DNA of 64,000 nt from Zoogloea sp. 1C4 (GTDB lineage: Bacteria; Pseudomonadota; Gammaproteobacteria; Burkholderiales; Rhodocyclaceae), in contig NZ_SSXU01000004.1 in the NCBI RefSeq assembly GCF_009469605.1, positions 62,001 to 126,000 of the forward strand, given 5' to 3'. Positions 45,989 to 57,938 of this stretch are shown here, piece by piece (position 1 is the stretch's first letter; every line of letters starts with the position of its first letter). The notes under the pieces were generated by a model that had not been told where the DNA came from, ran no database searches, and saw only the letters and a program-made list of their open reading frames with translations. The position numbers and the translations under genes are program-made.

Positions 45989-47469
45989 GAGTCGCCGCCG
46001 AACTTGTCGCTGAACAGGGGCGCCCACAAGAGGACCAGCCCGATCACCACCACGAACATCACGCCGCCGCCGCCCCGGCCGAACATGGCGATGGGCAGGT
46101 TGAGGAGCAGGAGGCCCGCCGAGAAGCTGGCAGCCAGACCGTAAAGCGCCTCGGCGGGGACGTGGGCGGTGTCGGCCTTGCCGGCGCTGGCAACGGCCGC
46201 AGCGGCCAGGGCCGGCTTGCCGAACCACGCGCCGATGCTCGCCGCCGTGACGCGCTGGGAAAGAGACCAGGTGATCTCGGCCGGCGTGCGTTCGCTGGTG
46301 AGGGTGCCGCGGCTGCCGACGTATTCGGTGACGCTGACCTTGTCGCCCACCTTCACCCGCCAGTTGAAGGCGCCGGCGGCGTAGGTGACCTCGGCGGTGT
46401 AGCTGTCCATGCGGGTGTAGGCGGCGTCGGCAAGGCGCACGGCGCTGGCCGAGACGGACTCGGGAAATACGTCAAGCACCTTGACCTTATCCCAGCCGGT
46501 GGCGGATTCCACCAGCCACAGAAAGCCGGCCGTCTCGCTGAAGAGCAGGCATTCCGTCCAGCCCTCGCCGGTGCCGGTGGTCTGCCGGCGCATCAGGCCG
46601 ATGAGGGCGTAGCGGGCACCGTCGATGGTGGCGGCGTCGCCCAGGGCCAGGGTGGTGTGGGCCAGGGCTTCGCGGCGGACGGCCTGCATCACCTCGACGG
46701 TACCGGTGGAGGCGTCGGACACCGTGCCGCAGGCCGGGCAGTTGAGGTGGGCGGCCACCGCCGGGCGCCAGCTGATCGACGCGCCGCACGCCGGGCATTC
46801 GAGGCTGGCCGCCTTGCCGGGCAGCTTGCCGGCGCTGGCGGCGATCTCGGTGGGGCTGCGCAGCAACTGACACTTGAGGTCGGCCACCGTCACCGCCTTG
46901 CCGGCGTAGCGGCGCGGGGTGTCGCCTTCGGAGTAATCCAGGGTGAGGAAGCGGTGGGCCTGGCGGTAGTCGGCCACCTTGGCCTCCCAGCCGGCGCCCA
47001 CGCGGAAGGGCAGCTCGCCCTCGCCGCCGGTGCAGCGGGCGGTGCGCAGATCGGACGCGGTGTAGCTCACGCCATCCCAGCGGTACAGGCCGCCGGGCAC
47101 GATCTGGCCGAAGGGCGGCGCATCGCCGGCGAGGCCGGTGTCGAGGGTGACGGCGTACTGGCCGGAGGCGTCCGACAGCCAGCCGGTGCCGCCGTCGTCG
47201 AAGAGGATGTACCACTCGTTCCAGAAGCCCGCGTCGTAGCGCAGCTGGATGCGCCCCACCACGCCAAAGCGCCGCCCGGCGTAGATGCCGGACGTGGTGA
47301 TGCGGATCGGCGAGTAGTCCTCGAGCGTGGCGGACATCTTGCCGGCGTCACGCACCGCATCGCCGTCGCGCAGCAGGGTGCTGCGGCAGTACTCGCACAC
47401 CGCCATCGCCGAGGTGGGCGAGCGGAACACGACTTCGGCCCCGCAGCTGGGGCAGGCGAGCTTGAACAC
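45985..47469 (-). CDS. DUF4178 zinc-ribbon membrane protein
   Basis: A 494-residue protein starting at GTG 47469. It begins with a zinc ribbon (FKLACPSCGAEVVFRS ... CEYCRSTLL), then a DUF4178 unit (YSPIRITTSGIYAGRRFGVVGRIQLRYDAGFWNEWYILFDDGGTGWL). A second zinc ribbon (LECPACGASISWRP ... LNCPACGTVSD) and a second DUF4178 unit (TLALGDAATIDGARYALIGLMRR) follow. Near the C-terminus are two helices (LYGLAASFSAGLLLLNLPIAMFG, VMFVVVIGLVLLWAPLF). The function is unknown; DUF4178 is often found with DUF350 and spermidine synthase genes, as here. Confidence 0.85.
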   Translation of the reverse strand: MFKLACPSCGAEVVFRSPTSAMAVCEYCRSTLLRDGDAVRDAGKMSATLEDYSPIRITTSGIYAGRRFGVVGRIQLRYDAGFWNEWYILFDDGGTGWLSDASGQYAVTLDTGLAGDAPPFGQIVPGGLYRWDGVSYTASDLRTARCTGGEGELPFRVGAGWEAKVADYRQAHRFLTLDYSEGDTPRRYAGKAVTVADLKCQLLRSPTEIAASAGKLPGKAASLECPACGASISWRPAVAAHLNCPACGTVSDASTGTVEVMQAVRREALAHTTLALGDAATIDGARYALIGLMRRQTTGTGEGWTECLLFSETAGFLWLVESATGWDKVKVLDVFPESVSASAVRLADAAYTRMDSYTAEVTYAAGAFNWRVKVGDKVSVTEYVGSRGTLTSERTPAEITWSLSQRVTAASIGAWFGKPALAAAAVASAGKADTAHVPAEALYGLAASFSAGLLLLNLPIAMFGRGGGGVMFVVVIGLVLLWAPLFSDKFGGDS

Positions 47470-47488
47470 GGTCAGGGCAGGCGGTGGA

Positions 47489-48505
47489 TCAGCCGATCAG
47501 CTTTTTGAGGATCTCGGCCTTCGCCGAATCGTAGTCGGCCTGGGTGACGAGGCCCTTGTCGAGGAGCGCCTTGAGCTTGGCGAGGCGCGCTTCGGGATCG
47601 TCGGCGGCCGGCGCAGCAGCAGGCACCGGAGCAGCAGCCGGCGCCTGGCTGGCGCGCATCGAGTCCATCATCACCTGGCCCATGCCCACGCCCGCAGCCA
47701 GCCCTGCCCCCACGCCAGCGATGCCGCCTTCGTTCTGGGCGGCCAGGGGCATCGACGTGGCCACCTGGTACTGGGTGTACCTGCCCATGTCGCCCACCAT
47801 GCCCATGGAGATGCGGGTGTCGATGGCCTTTTGCAGCTCTTCGGGCAGCGAGATGTTCTCGACCGCGAAGTTGTCGAGCGCGAGGCCGTAGCGCTCGAAG
47901 GTGGGCAGCATCGCCGCGCGCATCTTGTCGGCCAGCAGGATCTGGTTGGCGGCCATGTCGAGGAAGGGCAGCTCCGAGCCGCCGAGGGTGGCGCTCATGG
48001 TGGCAACCACCAGATTGCGCAGCTGCTGCTCGAGCTCGTCGACGGTGTAGCTCGCCCGGGTGCCGCTGATCTCGGTGAAGAAGTGCTTCGGATCGACCAG
48101 CTTGTACGAATACATGCCGAAGGCGCGCAGCCGCACCATCCCGAAATCCTTGTCGCGGATGGTGATGGGCTGCGGCGTGCCCCACTTGCGGCCCAGCTGC
48201 AGGCGGGTGCTGAAGAAGTACACGTCCGACTTGAAGGGCGACTCGAAGAGCTTGTCCCAGTTTTTAAGGTTGGTGAGCAGCGGGATGGTCTGGGTGGTGA
48301 GCGTGTAGCGCCCCGGCCCGAACACATCCGCCACCTTGCCCTCATTGACGAACACCGCCATCTGGGAATCCCGCACGGTGAGGCTGGCGCCGTACTGGAT
48401 CTCGAAATCCTCCATCGGGTAACGCCAGGCCAGCGTGCCGTCGGAATCCTCGTTCCACTGGAGGACGTCGATGAACTGCTTCTTGATGAATGATCCGAGG
48501 CTCAT
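47489..48505 (-). CDS. SPFH-domain (virion-core-like) protein with C-terminal SHOCT-like motif
   Basis: A 338-residue protein. The SPFH-type domain is at residues about 25-260 (DFEIQYGASLTVRDSQMAVFVNEGKVADVFGPGRYTLTTQTIP...; LDNFAVENISLPEELQKAIDTRISMG). A Gly/Met and Ala/Pro-rich stretch (GIAGVGAGLAAGVGMGQVMMDSM) follows. The end is a short SHOCT-like helix pair (DPEARLAKLKALLDKGLVTQADYDSAKAEILKKLIG). Relatives such as YdjI organise membrane domains. It has no transmembrane helix, so it is probably peripheral. It lies upstream of DUF4178 and downstream of DUF350 in the operon. Confidence 0.87.
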   Translation of the reverse strand: MSLGSFIKKQFIDVLQWNEDSDGTLAWRYPMEDFEIQYGASLTVRDSQMAVFVNEGKVADVFGPGRYTLTTQTIPLLTNLKNWDKLFESPFKSDVYFFSTRLQLGRKWGTPQPITIRDKDFGMVRLRAFGMYSYKLVDPKHFFTEISGTRASYTVDELEQQLRNLVVATMSATLGGSELPFLDMAANQILLADKMRAAMLPTFERYGLALDNFAVENISLPEELQKAIDTRISMGMVGDMGRYTQYQVATSMPLAAQNEGGIAGVGAGLAAGVGMGQVMMDSMRASQAPAAAPVPAAAPAADDPEARLAKLKALLDKGLVTQADYDSAKAEILKKLIG

Positions 48506-48533
48506 GGTTTCTCCTGCTGGATGAAAGGCGGTT

Positions 48534-48920
48534 TCAGGACATGCACGCTGCGTTGATGATGCCCACCACCAGCGATACGATGCCGGCGGTGGCGCCGGCG
48601 GCCACGTTGTTGCCGGCAAGTTGATCAGGCAGCCGCGGGAAAGCCCGGGCGAGCACCGCGTAGGTGACGACCTGCACCGTGAGGCCGGCGGCGCACCACA
48701 TCATGAACAGCGGGTAACTGTCGTTGTGGAGGATGCTCGACGCGACGGTGAGCGAGAAGCCGATCACCGCGCCGCCCAGCGACAGGGCCGGCGCCACGAA
48801 GCCCTGGCGGATCAGCACCAGCTCGTGGAAGGGCGTGACCGCCATGTAGATGCCGGCGAACGCGGCAACCATCGCGAGGCCCGAAGTGAGGTGCAGGAAG
48901 TAACTGATCAGCGCGTCCAT
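48534..48920 (-). CDS. DUF350 membrane protein
   Basis: A 128-residue protein with four helices and the DUF350 pattern: LTSGLAMVAAFAGIYMAVTPFHELVLIRQGFVAPALSLGGAVIGFSLTVASSILHN, then VTYAVLARAFPRLPDQLAGNNVAAGATAGIVSLVVGIINAACM. I start at ATG 48920. E. coli YjfL, in an operon with a glutathionylspermidine synthase-like gene, is related, so DUF350 has a known polyamine neighbourhood. It is the first gene of the minus-strand cluster, 82 bp from the divergent speE-like gene. Confidence 0.87.
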   Translation of the reverse strand: MDALISYFLHLTSGLAMVAAFAGIYMAVTPFHELVLIRQGFVAPALSLGGAVIGFSLTVASSILHNDSYPLFMMWCAAGLTVQVVTYAVLARAFPRLPDQLAGNNVAAGATAGIVSLVVGIINAACMS

Positions 48921-49002
48921 GGCCCGAGTCCGAATCTGCAAGCGGGGCATTTAGCCAGCATTTCAGGTGCCCGGCAAGCGCATTCCGGGTAGAGTCCGCG
49001 CC

Positions 49003-50544
49003 ATGCCAGACGCCCGCTCCGCCCCCGCTGCCGCCACCGATCGCCTGCTGATCCTGTCGGTGTTCGTCGTCGCCTCCTGCGGGCTCGCCTACGAGCTGAT
49101 CGCCGGGGCGCTGTCGAGCTATCTGCTGGGCGATTCGGTGCTGCAGTTCTCGTCGATCATCGGCTGCTACCTGTTCGCGATGGGGGTCGGCTCGCACCTT
49201 TCCAAATACGTGCGCGACGAGGACGCGCTGGCCCGCTTCATCGACATCGAGCTCTTGGTGGGCATCGTCGGCGGCGTGTCGGCCACCCTGCTGTTCCTGC
49301 TCTTCGCGTGGATGTCGGCGCCTTTCCGCACGGTGCTGTACGCGCTGGTGTTTGCCCTGGGCGTGCTGGTGGGGATGGAGATTCCGCTGGTGATGCGGGT
49401 GCTCCACAACCGGCAGGCGCAGTTCTCCGAGCTGGTGAGCCGGGTGCTCACCTTTGATTACCTGGGCGCGCTGGTGGTGTCGCTGCTCTTTCCGCTGGTG
49501 CTGGCGCCCAAACTGGGGCTATCGCGCACCGGCTTCCTGTTCGGCATGGCCAACGCCGCGGTGGCGCTGTGGACGCTGTGGCATTACCGCGCCGAGGTGC
49601 CCGGCGCCCGCGGCCGCTTCACCCGCGGCGTGCTGGCGATGGCGTTTCTGGTGATCGGGCTGGCGGCCTCGGAGCACCTCACCCGCTGGGCCGAACGCGG
49701 GCTGTTCGGCGACGAGGTGATCTACGCCACCACCACGCCTTATCAGCGTATCGTCGTCACCCGCTGGAAGGACGACACGCGCCTGCACATCAACGGCAAC
49801 CTGCAGTTTTCCAGCCGCGACGAGCACCGCTACCACGAGGCGCTGGTGCATCCGGCGCTGGCCAGCATGCCGTGGGCGCGGCGGGTGCTGGTGCTGGGCG
49901 GCGGCGATGGGCTGGCGGTGCGCGAGATCCTGCGCTACCCCAACATCGAGCACATCACGCTGGTGGACCTGGACCCGGCGATGACCGATCTCTTCACCCG
50001 CAACGCGTATCTTGCCGGGCTCAACGGCGGCGCACTCTCCGATCCGCGTGTCACGGTCATCAACGCCGACGCCGGCCAGTGGCTGGATGAAAACGCCGAG
50101 GTGTTCGACCTGATCGTCGCGGACTTCCCCGACCCGTCCAACTTCGGCCTCGGCAAGCTCTACTCGGTGCCCATCTACCGGCTGATGGCCAAGCACCTGT
50201 CGGCAAACGGCGCGCTGGTGGTGCAATCCACCTCGCCGTGGTTCGCGCCCAGGAGCTACTGGTGCATCGACGCGACGCTTCGCGAGGCCGGCTTCGTCAC
50301 CCAGCCTTACCACGCCTACGTGCCGTCCTTCGGCGAGTGGGGCTTCAACCTCGCCACCCGCCGGCCGGGCTTCGTGCCGCCGGAGAGCTACCCGGTGCCC
50401 ACCCGCTTCCTCGACGCCGACACCACCCGGGCGATGTTCCGCTTTCCGCCCGACATGCGCCCGCCGGCGGTCGAGCCGAACCACCTCAACAGCCAGACCC
50501 TGGTGCATTACTTCGAGCAGGACTGGCGCAACGTGGTGCGCTGA
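49003..50544 (+). CDS. membrane-anchored spermidine synthase (polyamine aminopropyltransferase)
   Basis: A 513-residue fusion. The N-terminal half (residues about 15-225) has about six helices (LLILSVFVVASCGLAYELIAGALSSYLLG ...). The C-terminal half is a spermidine synthase domain with YQRIVVTRW, HEALVHPALAS, VLVLGGGDGLAVREILRYPNIEHITLVDLDP and LIVADFPDPSNFGLGKLYS. It adds the aminopropyl group of decarboxylated AdoMet to an amine. I start at ATG 49003. Its divergent partner operon contains speD, which would provide the aminopropyl donor. Confidence 0.92.
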   Translation: MPDARSAPAAATDRLLILSVFVVASCGLAYELIAGALSSYLLGDSVLQFSSIIGCYLFAMGVGSHLSKYVRDEDALARFIDIELLVGIVGGVSATLLFLLFAWMSAPFRTVLYALVFALGVLVGMEIPLVMRVLHNRQAQFSELVSRVLTFDYLGALVVSLLFPLVLAPKLGLSRTGFLFGMANAAVALWTLWHYRAEVPGARGRFTRGVLAMAFLVIGLAASEHLTRWAERGLFGDEVIYATTTPYQRIVVTRWKDDTRLHINGNLQFSSRDEHRYHEALVHPALASMPWARRVLVLGGGDGLAVREILRYPNIEHITLVDLDPAMTDLFTRNAYLAGLNGGALSDPRVTVINADAGQWLDENAEVFDLIVADFPDPSNFGLGKLYSVPIYRLMAKHLSANGALVVQSTSPWFAPRSYWCIDATLREAGFVTQPYHAYVPSFGEWGFNLATRRPGFVPPESYPVPTRFLDADTTRAMFRFPPDMRPPAVEPNHLNSQTLVHYFEQDWRNVVR

Positions 50545-52157
50545 TGGACCGCCGCCGGTTGATCCAGGCCGGGCTCGCCGCCGGCGCGCTCCTCGCCCTG
50601 CCCGGCTGCCGGCAGCTGCGCGACTTCGGCATCCCGATCACCGTGCTGCGCCCGGGCATGAGCGAAGGCCACGCCCTGCGCGACGCCACTACTCTCCCCG
50701 CCCCAACACGGGAGATCCGCTGCGGCGTGGCGATCCTCGGTAGCGGTATCGCCGGGCTCAGCGCCGCGTGGCGGCTGGCGAAGGAAGGCGTCGATGACTT
50801 CCTGCTGGTGGAAGGCCCGGAGCCCCTCGGCAACGCCGCCGCCGGCGCGATGATGAGCCCCACCGGCCCCATCCCGCACCCCCGCGGCGCCCACTATCTG
50901 CCGCTGCCGTCGCGGGAATCGGCCACCGTGCGGGAGATCCTCTTCGAGCAGGGCTTGATCGAGGCTGACCCGTTCGCCGAGCGCCCGCGCTTTGCCGAGA
51001 CGGCGCTGGTGCACGCCCCGGACGAGCGCCTGCTGTTTGGCGGGCAGTGGCACGAAGGCCTGCTGCCCACCGACGCCGTCGGGCCGATTGAGGCCGCCCA
51101 GCACCGGCGCTTCCTGGCCTTCGTGGCGGATCTCACCCACCGCCGTGGCCGCGACGGCAAACGCCTGTTCTGCGTGCCAATGGTGGAATCCAGCCGCGAT
51201 GCCGACTGGCGCCGCCTGGATGGCGTGCCCTTCCGCGATTGGCTCATCGCCCAGGGCTACACCTCGCCGACGCTCCACGCCTGGCTCGACTACGTGTGCC
51301 GGGACGAATACGGCGCGGGGTCAGATCGCGTGTCGGCGTGGTTCGGGCTGCATTACTTCGCCAGCCGCGGCGGCCATGCTGCCAACGCGGCCGACGGCGC
51401 GCTGATCACCTGGCCCGACGGCCTCGCCGGGATCGCCCGCGGCCTGCTGGCCCGGGTACCCACCGAGCGCCGGCTGGCCGGCCACGCGCTGCGGGTGGAG
51501 GAAGCCCGCGGCGGGGTGACGATCCTCTGCCACACGCCCGCCGGCGTCGTCCGCATCCACGCCCGCCGCGCCATCTGCGCGATGCCCCTGCACGTGGCGG
51601 CGCATGTCGTGCCGACGATCCGCGCACTGGGCCTCGACCCGGCCCGCCATCTGCCGCCCCAGGCCCCGTGGCTGGTGGCCAACTTTCTGCTGGATGGCTT
51701 TCCGCAAGAATCCGGCGACGAGCCGCTGGCCTGGGACAACGTGATCCACGCCAGCCCGGGCCTGGGCTGGGTGGTCGCCACCCATCAGCTGATCCGCGCC
51801 GCGCGGCCCGCCCACACGGTGTTCACCACCTACCGGGCGCTGGCCGACGCCTCACCCACCGAGGCCCGCCAGCGCCTCGCCACCGCAAGCGCCGACGAGT
51901 TGCTCGACCTCGCCGGCATCGACCTGCGCGCGGCCTATGGCGAGCTGGAACTGTGGCGGCGCACCCGCGCGGTGGAGATCACCGTGCGCGGCCACGGCAT
52001 GTCCACACCGGTGCCGGGCAGCCTCGCCAACGCCGGGCTCGCCGCGCTGCGGGAGGCGGACGGACCGGTGCTGTTCGCCCATGCGGATCTGTCGGGCTTT
52101 TCGGTGTTCGAGGAGGCGGTGTGGTGGGGCGAGCAGGCGGCGCGGAAGGCGCTCTGA
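50544..52157 (+). CDS. Tat-exported FAD-dependent oxidoreductase, lipoprotein-like
   Basis: A 537-residue flavoprotein whose start overlaps the speE-like stop by one base (TGATG). The N-terminus MDRRRLIQAGLAAGALLALPGCRQL combines an RRR twin-arginine-like signal with a lipobox (LPGC), so it may be a Tat-exported lipoprotein. The FAD-binding motif is CGVAILGSGIAGLSAAWRLAKEG. The rest resembles the amine-oxidase/NAD(P)-binding family (FSVFEEAVWWGEQAARKAL at the end). Coupling to SpeE suggests oxidation of a polyamine or its product in the periplasm; this is inference. Confidence 0.85.
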   Translation: MDRRRLIQAGLAAGALLALPGCRQLRDFGIPITVLRPGMSEGHALRDATTLPAPTREIRCGVAILGSGIAGLSAAWRLAKEGVDDFLLVEGPEPLGNAAAGAMMSPTGPIPHPRGAHYLPLPSRESATVREILFEQGLIEADPFAERPRFAETALVHAPDERLLFGGQWHEGLLPTDAVGPIEAAQHRRFLAFVADLTHRRGRDGKRLFCVPMVESSRDADWRRLDGVPFRDWLIAQGYTSPTLHAWLDYVCRDEYGAGSDRVSAWFGLHYFASRGGHAANAADGALITWPDGLAGIARGLLARVPTERRLAGHALRVEEARGGVTILCHTPAGVVRIHARRAICAMPLHVAAHVVPTIRALGLDPARHLPPQAPWLVANFLLDGFPQESGDEPLAWDNVIHASPGLGWVVATHQLIRAARPAHTVFTTYRALADASPTEARQRLATASADELLDLAGIDLRAAYGELELWRRTRAVEITVRGHGMSTPVPGSLANAGLAALREADGPVLFAHADLSGFSVFEEAVWWGEQAARKAL

Positions 52158-52179
52158 CGCCCGGGGCACGACAGCCCCC

Positions 52180-52599
52180 TCAGCGGGCCACCACGTTCAT
52201 GCCGGGCGTCACGTCGGCTTCGTCGATGTAGCCCACAGCGCCGGGCCTGGTGGACACCAGCCGGATCACGTCGGCCGTCGAGGCCACCTCCAGCGGGGGC
52301 ACGCCCTTGCCCACGTAGCGGCGTACCGTCCAGTAGGCGGTGTAGCGGGCCTCGTCGCGGCTCAGCCAGCGGGAGAGAAAGCGGCTGCGCACGGGACTGT
52401 CGGGGGGCAGGTCAAGGGGCATGATGCGCTGGTCGCCCACCTCGACGATCTTGCCGGTGTAGATGCGCTCGACCGCCATCCGGTCGAGGCGCGGCACCGA
52501 CGGATGGCCGATCAGGACCACATTGCCAGCCGCCCGGAGCGGCACCGGGCCAACCCCGGCAAAGAGGCCCACGACAAAGAGCAGGAGTCGTTTCAGCAT
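52180..52599 (-). CDS. small PstS-like periplasmic phosphate-binding-type protein
   Basis: A 139-residue secreted protein. The signal peptide ends near VPLRAAG, and the mature part (NVVLIGHPSVPRLDRMAVERIYTGKIVEVGDQRIMPLDLPPDSPVRSRFLSRWLSRDEARYTAYWTVRRYVGKG) follows the fold of the short phosphate-binding family. GAVGYIDEADV is the typical end. It is about half the size of PstS. It follows the porin-like gene by 9 bp on the same strand, so the two may work together. Confidence 0.82.
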   Translation of the reverse strand: MLKRLLLFVVGLFAGVGPVPLRAAGNVVLIGHPSVPRLDRMAVERIYTGKIVEVGDQRIMPLDLPPDSPVRSRFLSRWLSRDEARYTAYWTVRRYVGKGVPPLEVASTADVIRLVSTRPGAVGYIDEADVTPGMNVVAR

Positions 52600-52608
52600 C
52601 GTCTCCCC

Positions 52609-53892
52609 TCAGAACGAAAAGCTGTAGGAGAGGGAGAAGACATCCAGCTGACGGCTACCTTCGGGCGTGCCCTCCGGCACGTCGAGGAAGGCGGACTTGC
52701 GGCCGACATGGGTGCGCTGCCATTCGGCCTTGAGTACCTGCCCACTGGCGAGCGCGTAGCTCGTGCCCACCGCCCAGGTGCGCTGGTCCGAGAGGATCAC
52801 CGTGTCGGCGCCCCAGATCTGGCTGGCGTTGAGCAGGGCGGCGTCCGGCACGCTGTCGGGAACCCGGCTGCCATTGAGCTTGGCGTAGAGCTTGCGGGCG
52901 CGGGACGACGAACGCAGGCTCGCGGCATAGACGTAGGGCGTCCATGCGCCGGTCGGGCGTAGCAGGGAAAGATAGCCGCCCCAGGCGTCGGTGCCGGCGG
53001 CCAGATCCACCCGCTCGCCCCACCGCAGCACGCCCTCGCCCACCGCCCGGAAGCCCGCAGGCAGTTCGTTCTCGAAGCCGACGCTGACGATCTGGGAGCG
53101 GATGCGGTCGCGCATCACCACACCGGGGCCGGGCAGGGCGTTGCTGGTCTGGTAGTAGCCGGTGCCCGGGGCGATGGGCACGTAGGGGTACTCCTTGCCG
53201 AAGCGCATGGTGTCGAGCCGGGCATCCCAGGCCAGCACGCCCAGGCGGTAGCGGTTGTCGCCCCGGCGGACGGTGAGCACGGTGCCGGCAAGCGCGCCGT
53301 GGATGCCCTCGTACCACGCGACAGGCCCATCCGAGCCCGGCCGGTTACGCACATAGACGCGCGCCGACGTGCGGGACCAGCCGGCAAAGCCATCCAGATC
53401 CACCTCCAGCGCGCCGGGCGTCCAGTGGCCGCTGGCCGAGACACCGTAGAAATCCCAGGAAGGCAGGATCGCGTAGATCTCCACCGGCAGGCGGGCGAAG
53501 GGGAAGGTCGCGCCCACGTCGATGTTCTCGGCGTAGAGCAGCACCGGCAGGCGCATCTTGCCGGCCTGGATGGTGAGCGCGTTGTCGGGCCGCCACGAAA
53601 GGAAGGCCCACGGCAGGCGCAGGTTCACTTCCTCGTCGTTGTTGCCGGCCGGCGCCAGGCGGGCCTGGACGGTGGCGCCGAGCTCGGGGGTCAGCGCGGC
53701 ATCGATCTGCGCGCCGAGCAGGGAGTCGCGCGCCAGCGTGCCATCGTTATCGACGGCACGCTGGTAACGGTGCTCGTCGGTGGATCGGGCGTAGCCGATG
53801 GTTCCGAAGGCCGAGTAGCGTACATCCTGGGCGGCGGACGCCTGGGCCAGCAGGGCCAGGCCGACACACAGGATTCGAAGGAAAAGACTCAT
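52609..53892 (-). CDS. porin-like outer-membrane beta-barrel protein
   Basis: A 427-residue protein with a signal peptide (MSLFLRILCVGLALLAQASAAQ). The body shows alternating short strands and ends in Phe (VFSLSYSFSF), a standard outer-membrane barrel signature. It starts RYSAFGTIGYARSTDE. The start is ATG 53892; the open frame extends upstream without a signal. It is upstream of and co-directional with the PstS-like gene, so substrate entry for that protein is a possibility. Confidence 0.83.
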   Translation of the reverse strand: MSLFLRILCVGLALLAQASAAQDVRYSAFGTIGYARSTDEHRYQRAVDNDGTLARDSLLGAQIDAALTPELGATVQARLAPAGNNDEEVNLRLPWAFLSWRPDNALTIQAGKMRLPVLLYAENIDVGATFPFARLPVEIYAILPSWDFYGVSASGHWTPGALEVDLDGFAGWSRTSARVYVRNRPGSDGPVAWYEGIHGALAGTVLTVRRGDNRYRLGVLAWDARLDTMRFGKEYPYVPIAPGTGYYQTSNALPGPGVVMRDRIRSQIVSVGFENELPAGFRAVGEGVLRWGERVDLAAGTDAWGGYLSLLRPTGAWTPYVYAASLRSSSRARKLYAKLNGSRVPDSVPDAALLNASQIWGADTVILSDQRTWAVGTSYALASGQVLKAEWQRTHVGRKSAFLDVPEGTPEGSRQLDVFSLSYSFSF

Positions 53893-54115
53893 CGCGGAAG
53901 AATGTGGGCATCCCTGGCCAGGCGCCGGGATCGCGGCACATTCTCTCCCGCGCCGCCGGGACGGTTGGCAACAAACTGTCACGAAAAAGCCTCACGGCAT
54001 AAAACGGCACCGTGAGCGGATAGCATGGCCCCGACCTTCGATGAAGCGCGAGCTGGTCACGCGGTGATCGGGCCGGGCAGCCCGGCGCGGGCGGCCGGCA
54101 GCCGCCACGCCCCCG

Positions 54116-57088
<2,973 letters not shown>

Positions 57089-57119
57089 TGGCAAATGCCA
57101 GCTTACACCGCCACCACCC

Positions 57120-57770
57120 TCAGGCAGTTGCAGCAACCCGGCGCCGTCGCACACTTTCACTGAGCAGATCGAGGACGCAATAGAACGCCCCGGCCGCCAG
57201 CGGCGGATTGCTCACCGGCCAGCCCAGCCCGGGCAGCGTCGCCCGCCAGGCCCAGTTGCCGAGCCAGGTGCCCCACAACTCCATGACCAGCGACAGCAGG
57301 AACATCGTCGCGTAAAGCCGCGGCGCCGGCCCCCAGCGCAGACAGGCCAGAAAGATCAGCAGGAGCGGCGGCCCGAGCCAGTCCACGCCGCCCAGCGCCA
57401 GCGCGCTGACGCCCGCCACCGCCAGCCACGCGGTGGCCGTGAGGAGCCGCCCGGGCAGGCGATCGGCGAGGTACAGGCCCAGCCAGTAGAGCAGCACATG
57501 CCCCGGCGGCACGAACAGCGGCAGGTTGCCGAGGCGGTAGTCGTAGAGCCCCCAGACCAGCGACAGCACCACCTCGCCCGCGGTGGCGATCACCAGGCAG
57601 GCCAGCAGACGCGTGCGCTGGGCCGGATGCGCCACCACCAGCAGCGCGCACAGGGCCCACACCCAGACGCTCACCAGCGGCTGGCCCCACGCGCCGCCAA
57701 AGCGATCCGCCACCAGCCCGAAGGCAATGGTGAGCGCGGAGAGCAGCGCAAGGATCGAAGGTTGCGGCAT
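57120..57770 (-). CDS. hypothetical membrane protein, 216 aa
   Basis: A 216-residue inner-membrane protein with about seven helices (SILALLSALTIAFGLVADRF, VSVWVWALCALLVVAHP, LLACLVIATAGEVVLSLVWGLYDY, PPGHVLLYWLGLYLADRL and more). The conserved-looking stretch LVWGLYDYRLGNLPLFVPPGHVLLYWLG and the C-terminal ELWGTWLGNWAWR resemble membrane proteins of the carotenoid-synthesis/DUF422-like kind, but I cannot place it firmly. It begins ATG 57770, ends 31 bp before the hybrid kinase start, and is on the same strand. Confidence 0.75.
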   Translation of the reverse strand: MPQPSILALLSALTIAFGLVADRFGGAWGQPLVSVWVWALCALLVVAHPAQRTRLLACLVIATAGEVVLSLVWGLYDYRLGNLPLFVPPGHVLLYWLGLYLADRLPGRLLTATAWLAVAGVSALALGGVDWLGPPLLLIFLACLRWGPAPRLYATMFLLSLVMELWGTWLGNWAWRATLPGLGWPVSNPPLAAGAFYCVLDLLSESVRRRRVAATA

Positions 57771-57938
57771 GGGGCTTACAGTCGGTGCGGAATGCGCGAT
57801 GATACCGGGCAGGCGCCCATAGAGGCGCCGACAGTCGATCCGCCCGCCCGGCGCCGCCGCAAGGCCCGGGCAGGACACCCGAGGACGCCCCATGCCGATG
57901 TCCGCTCCTGCCTCACCCCGCTGCCGCATGCCCACGCC

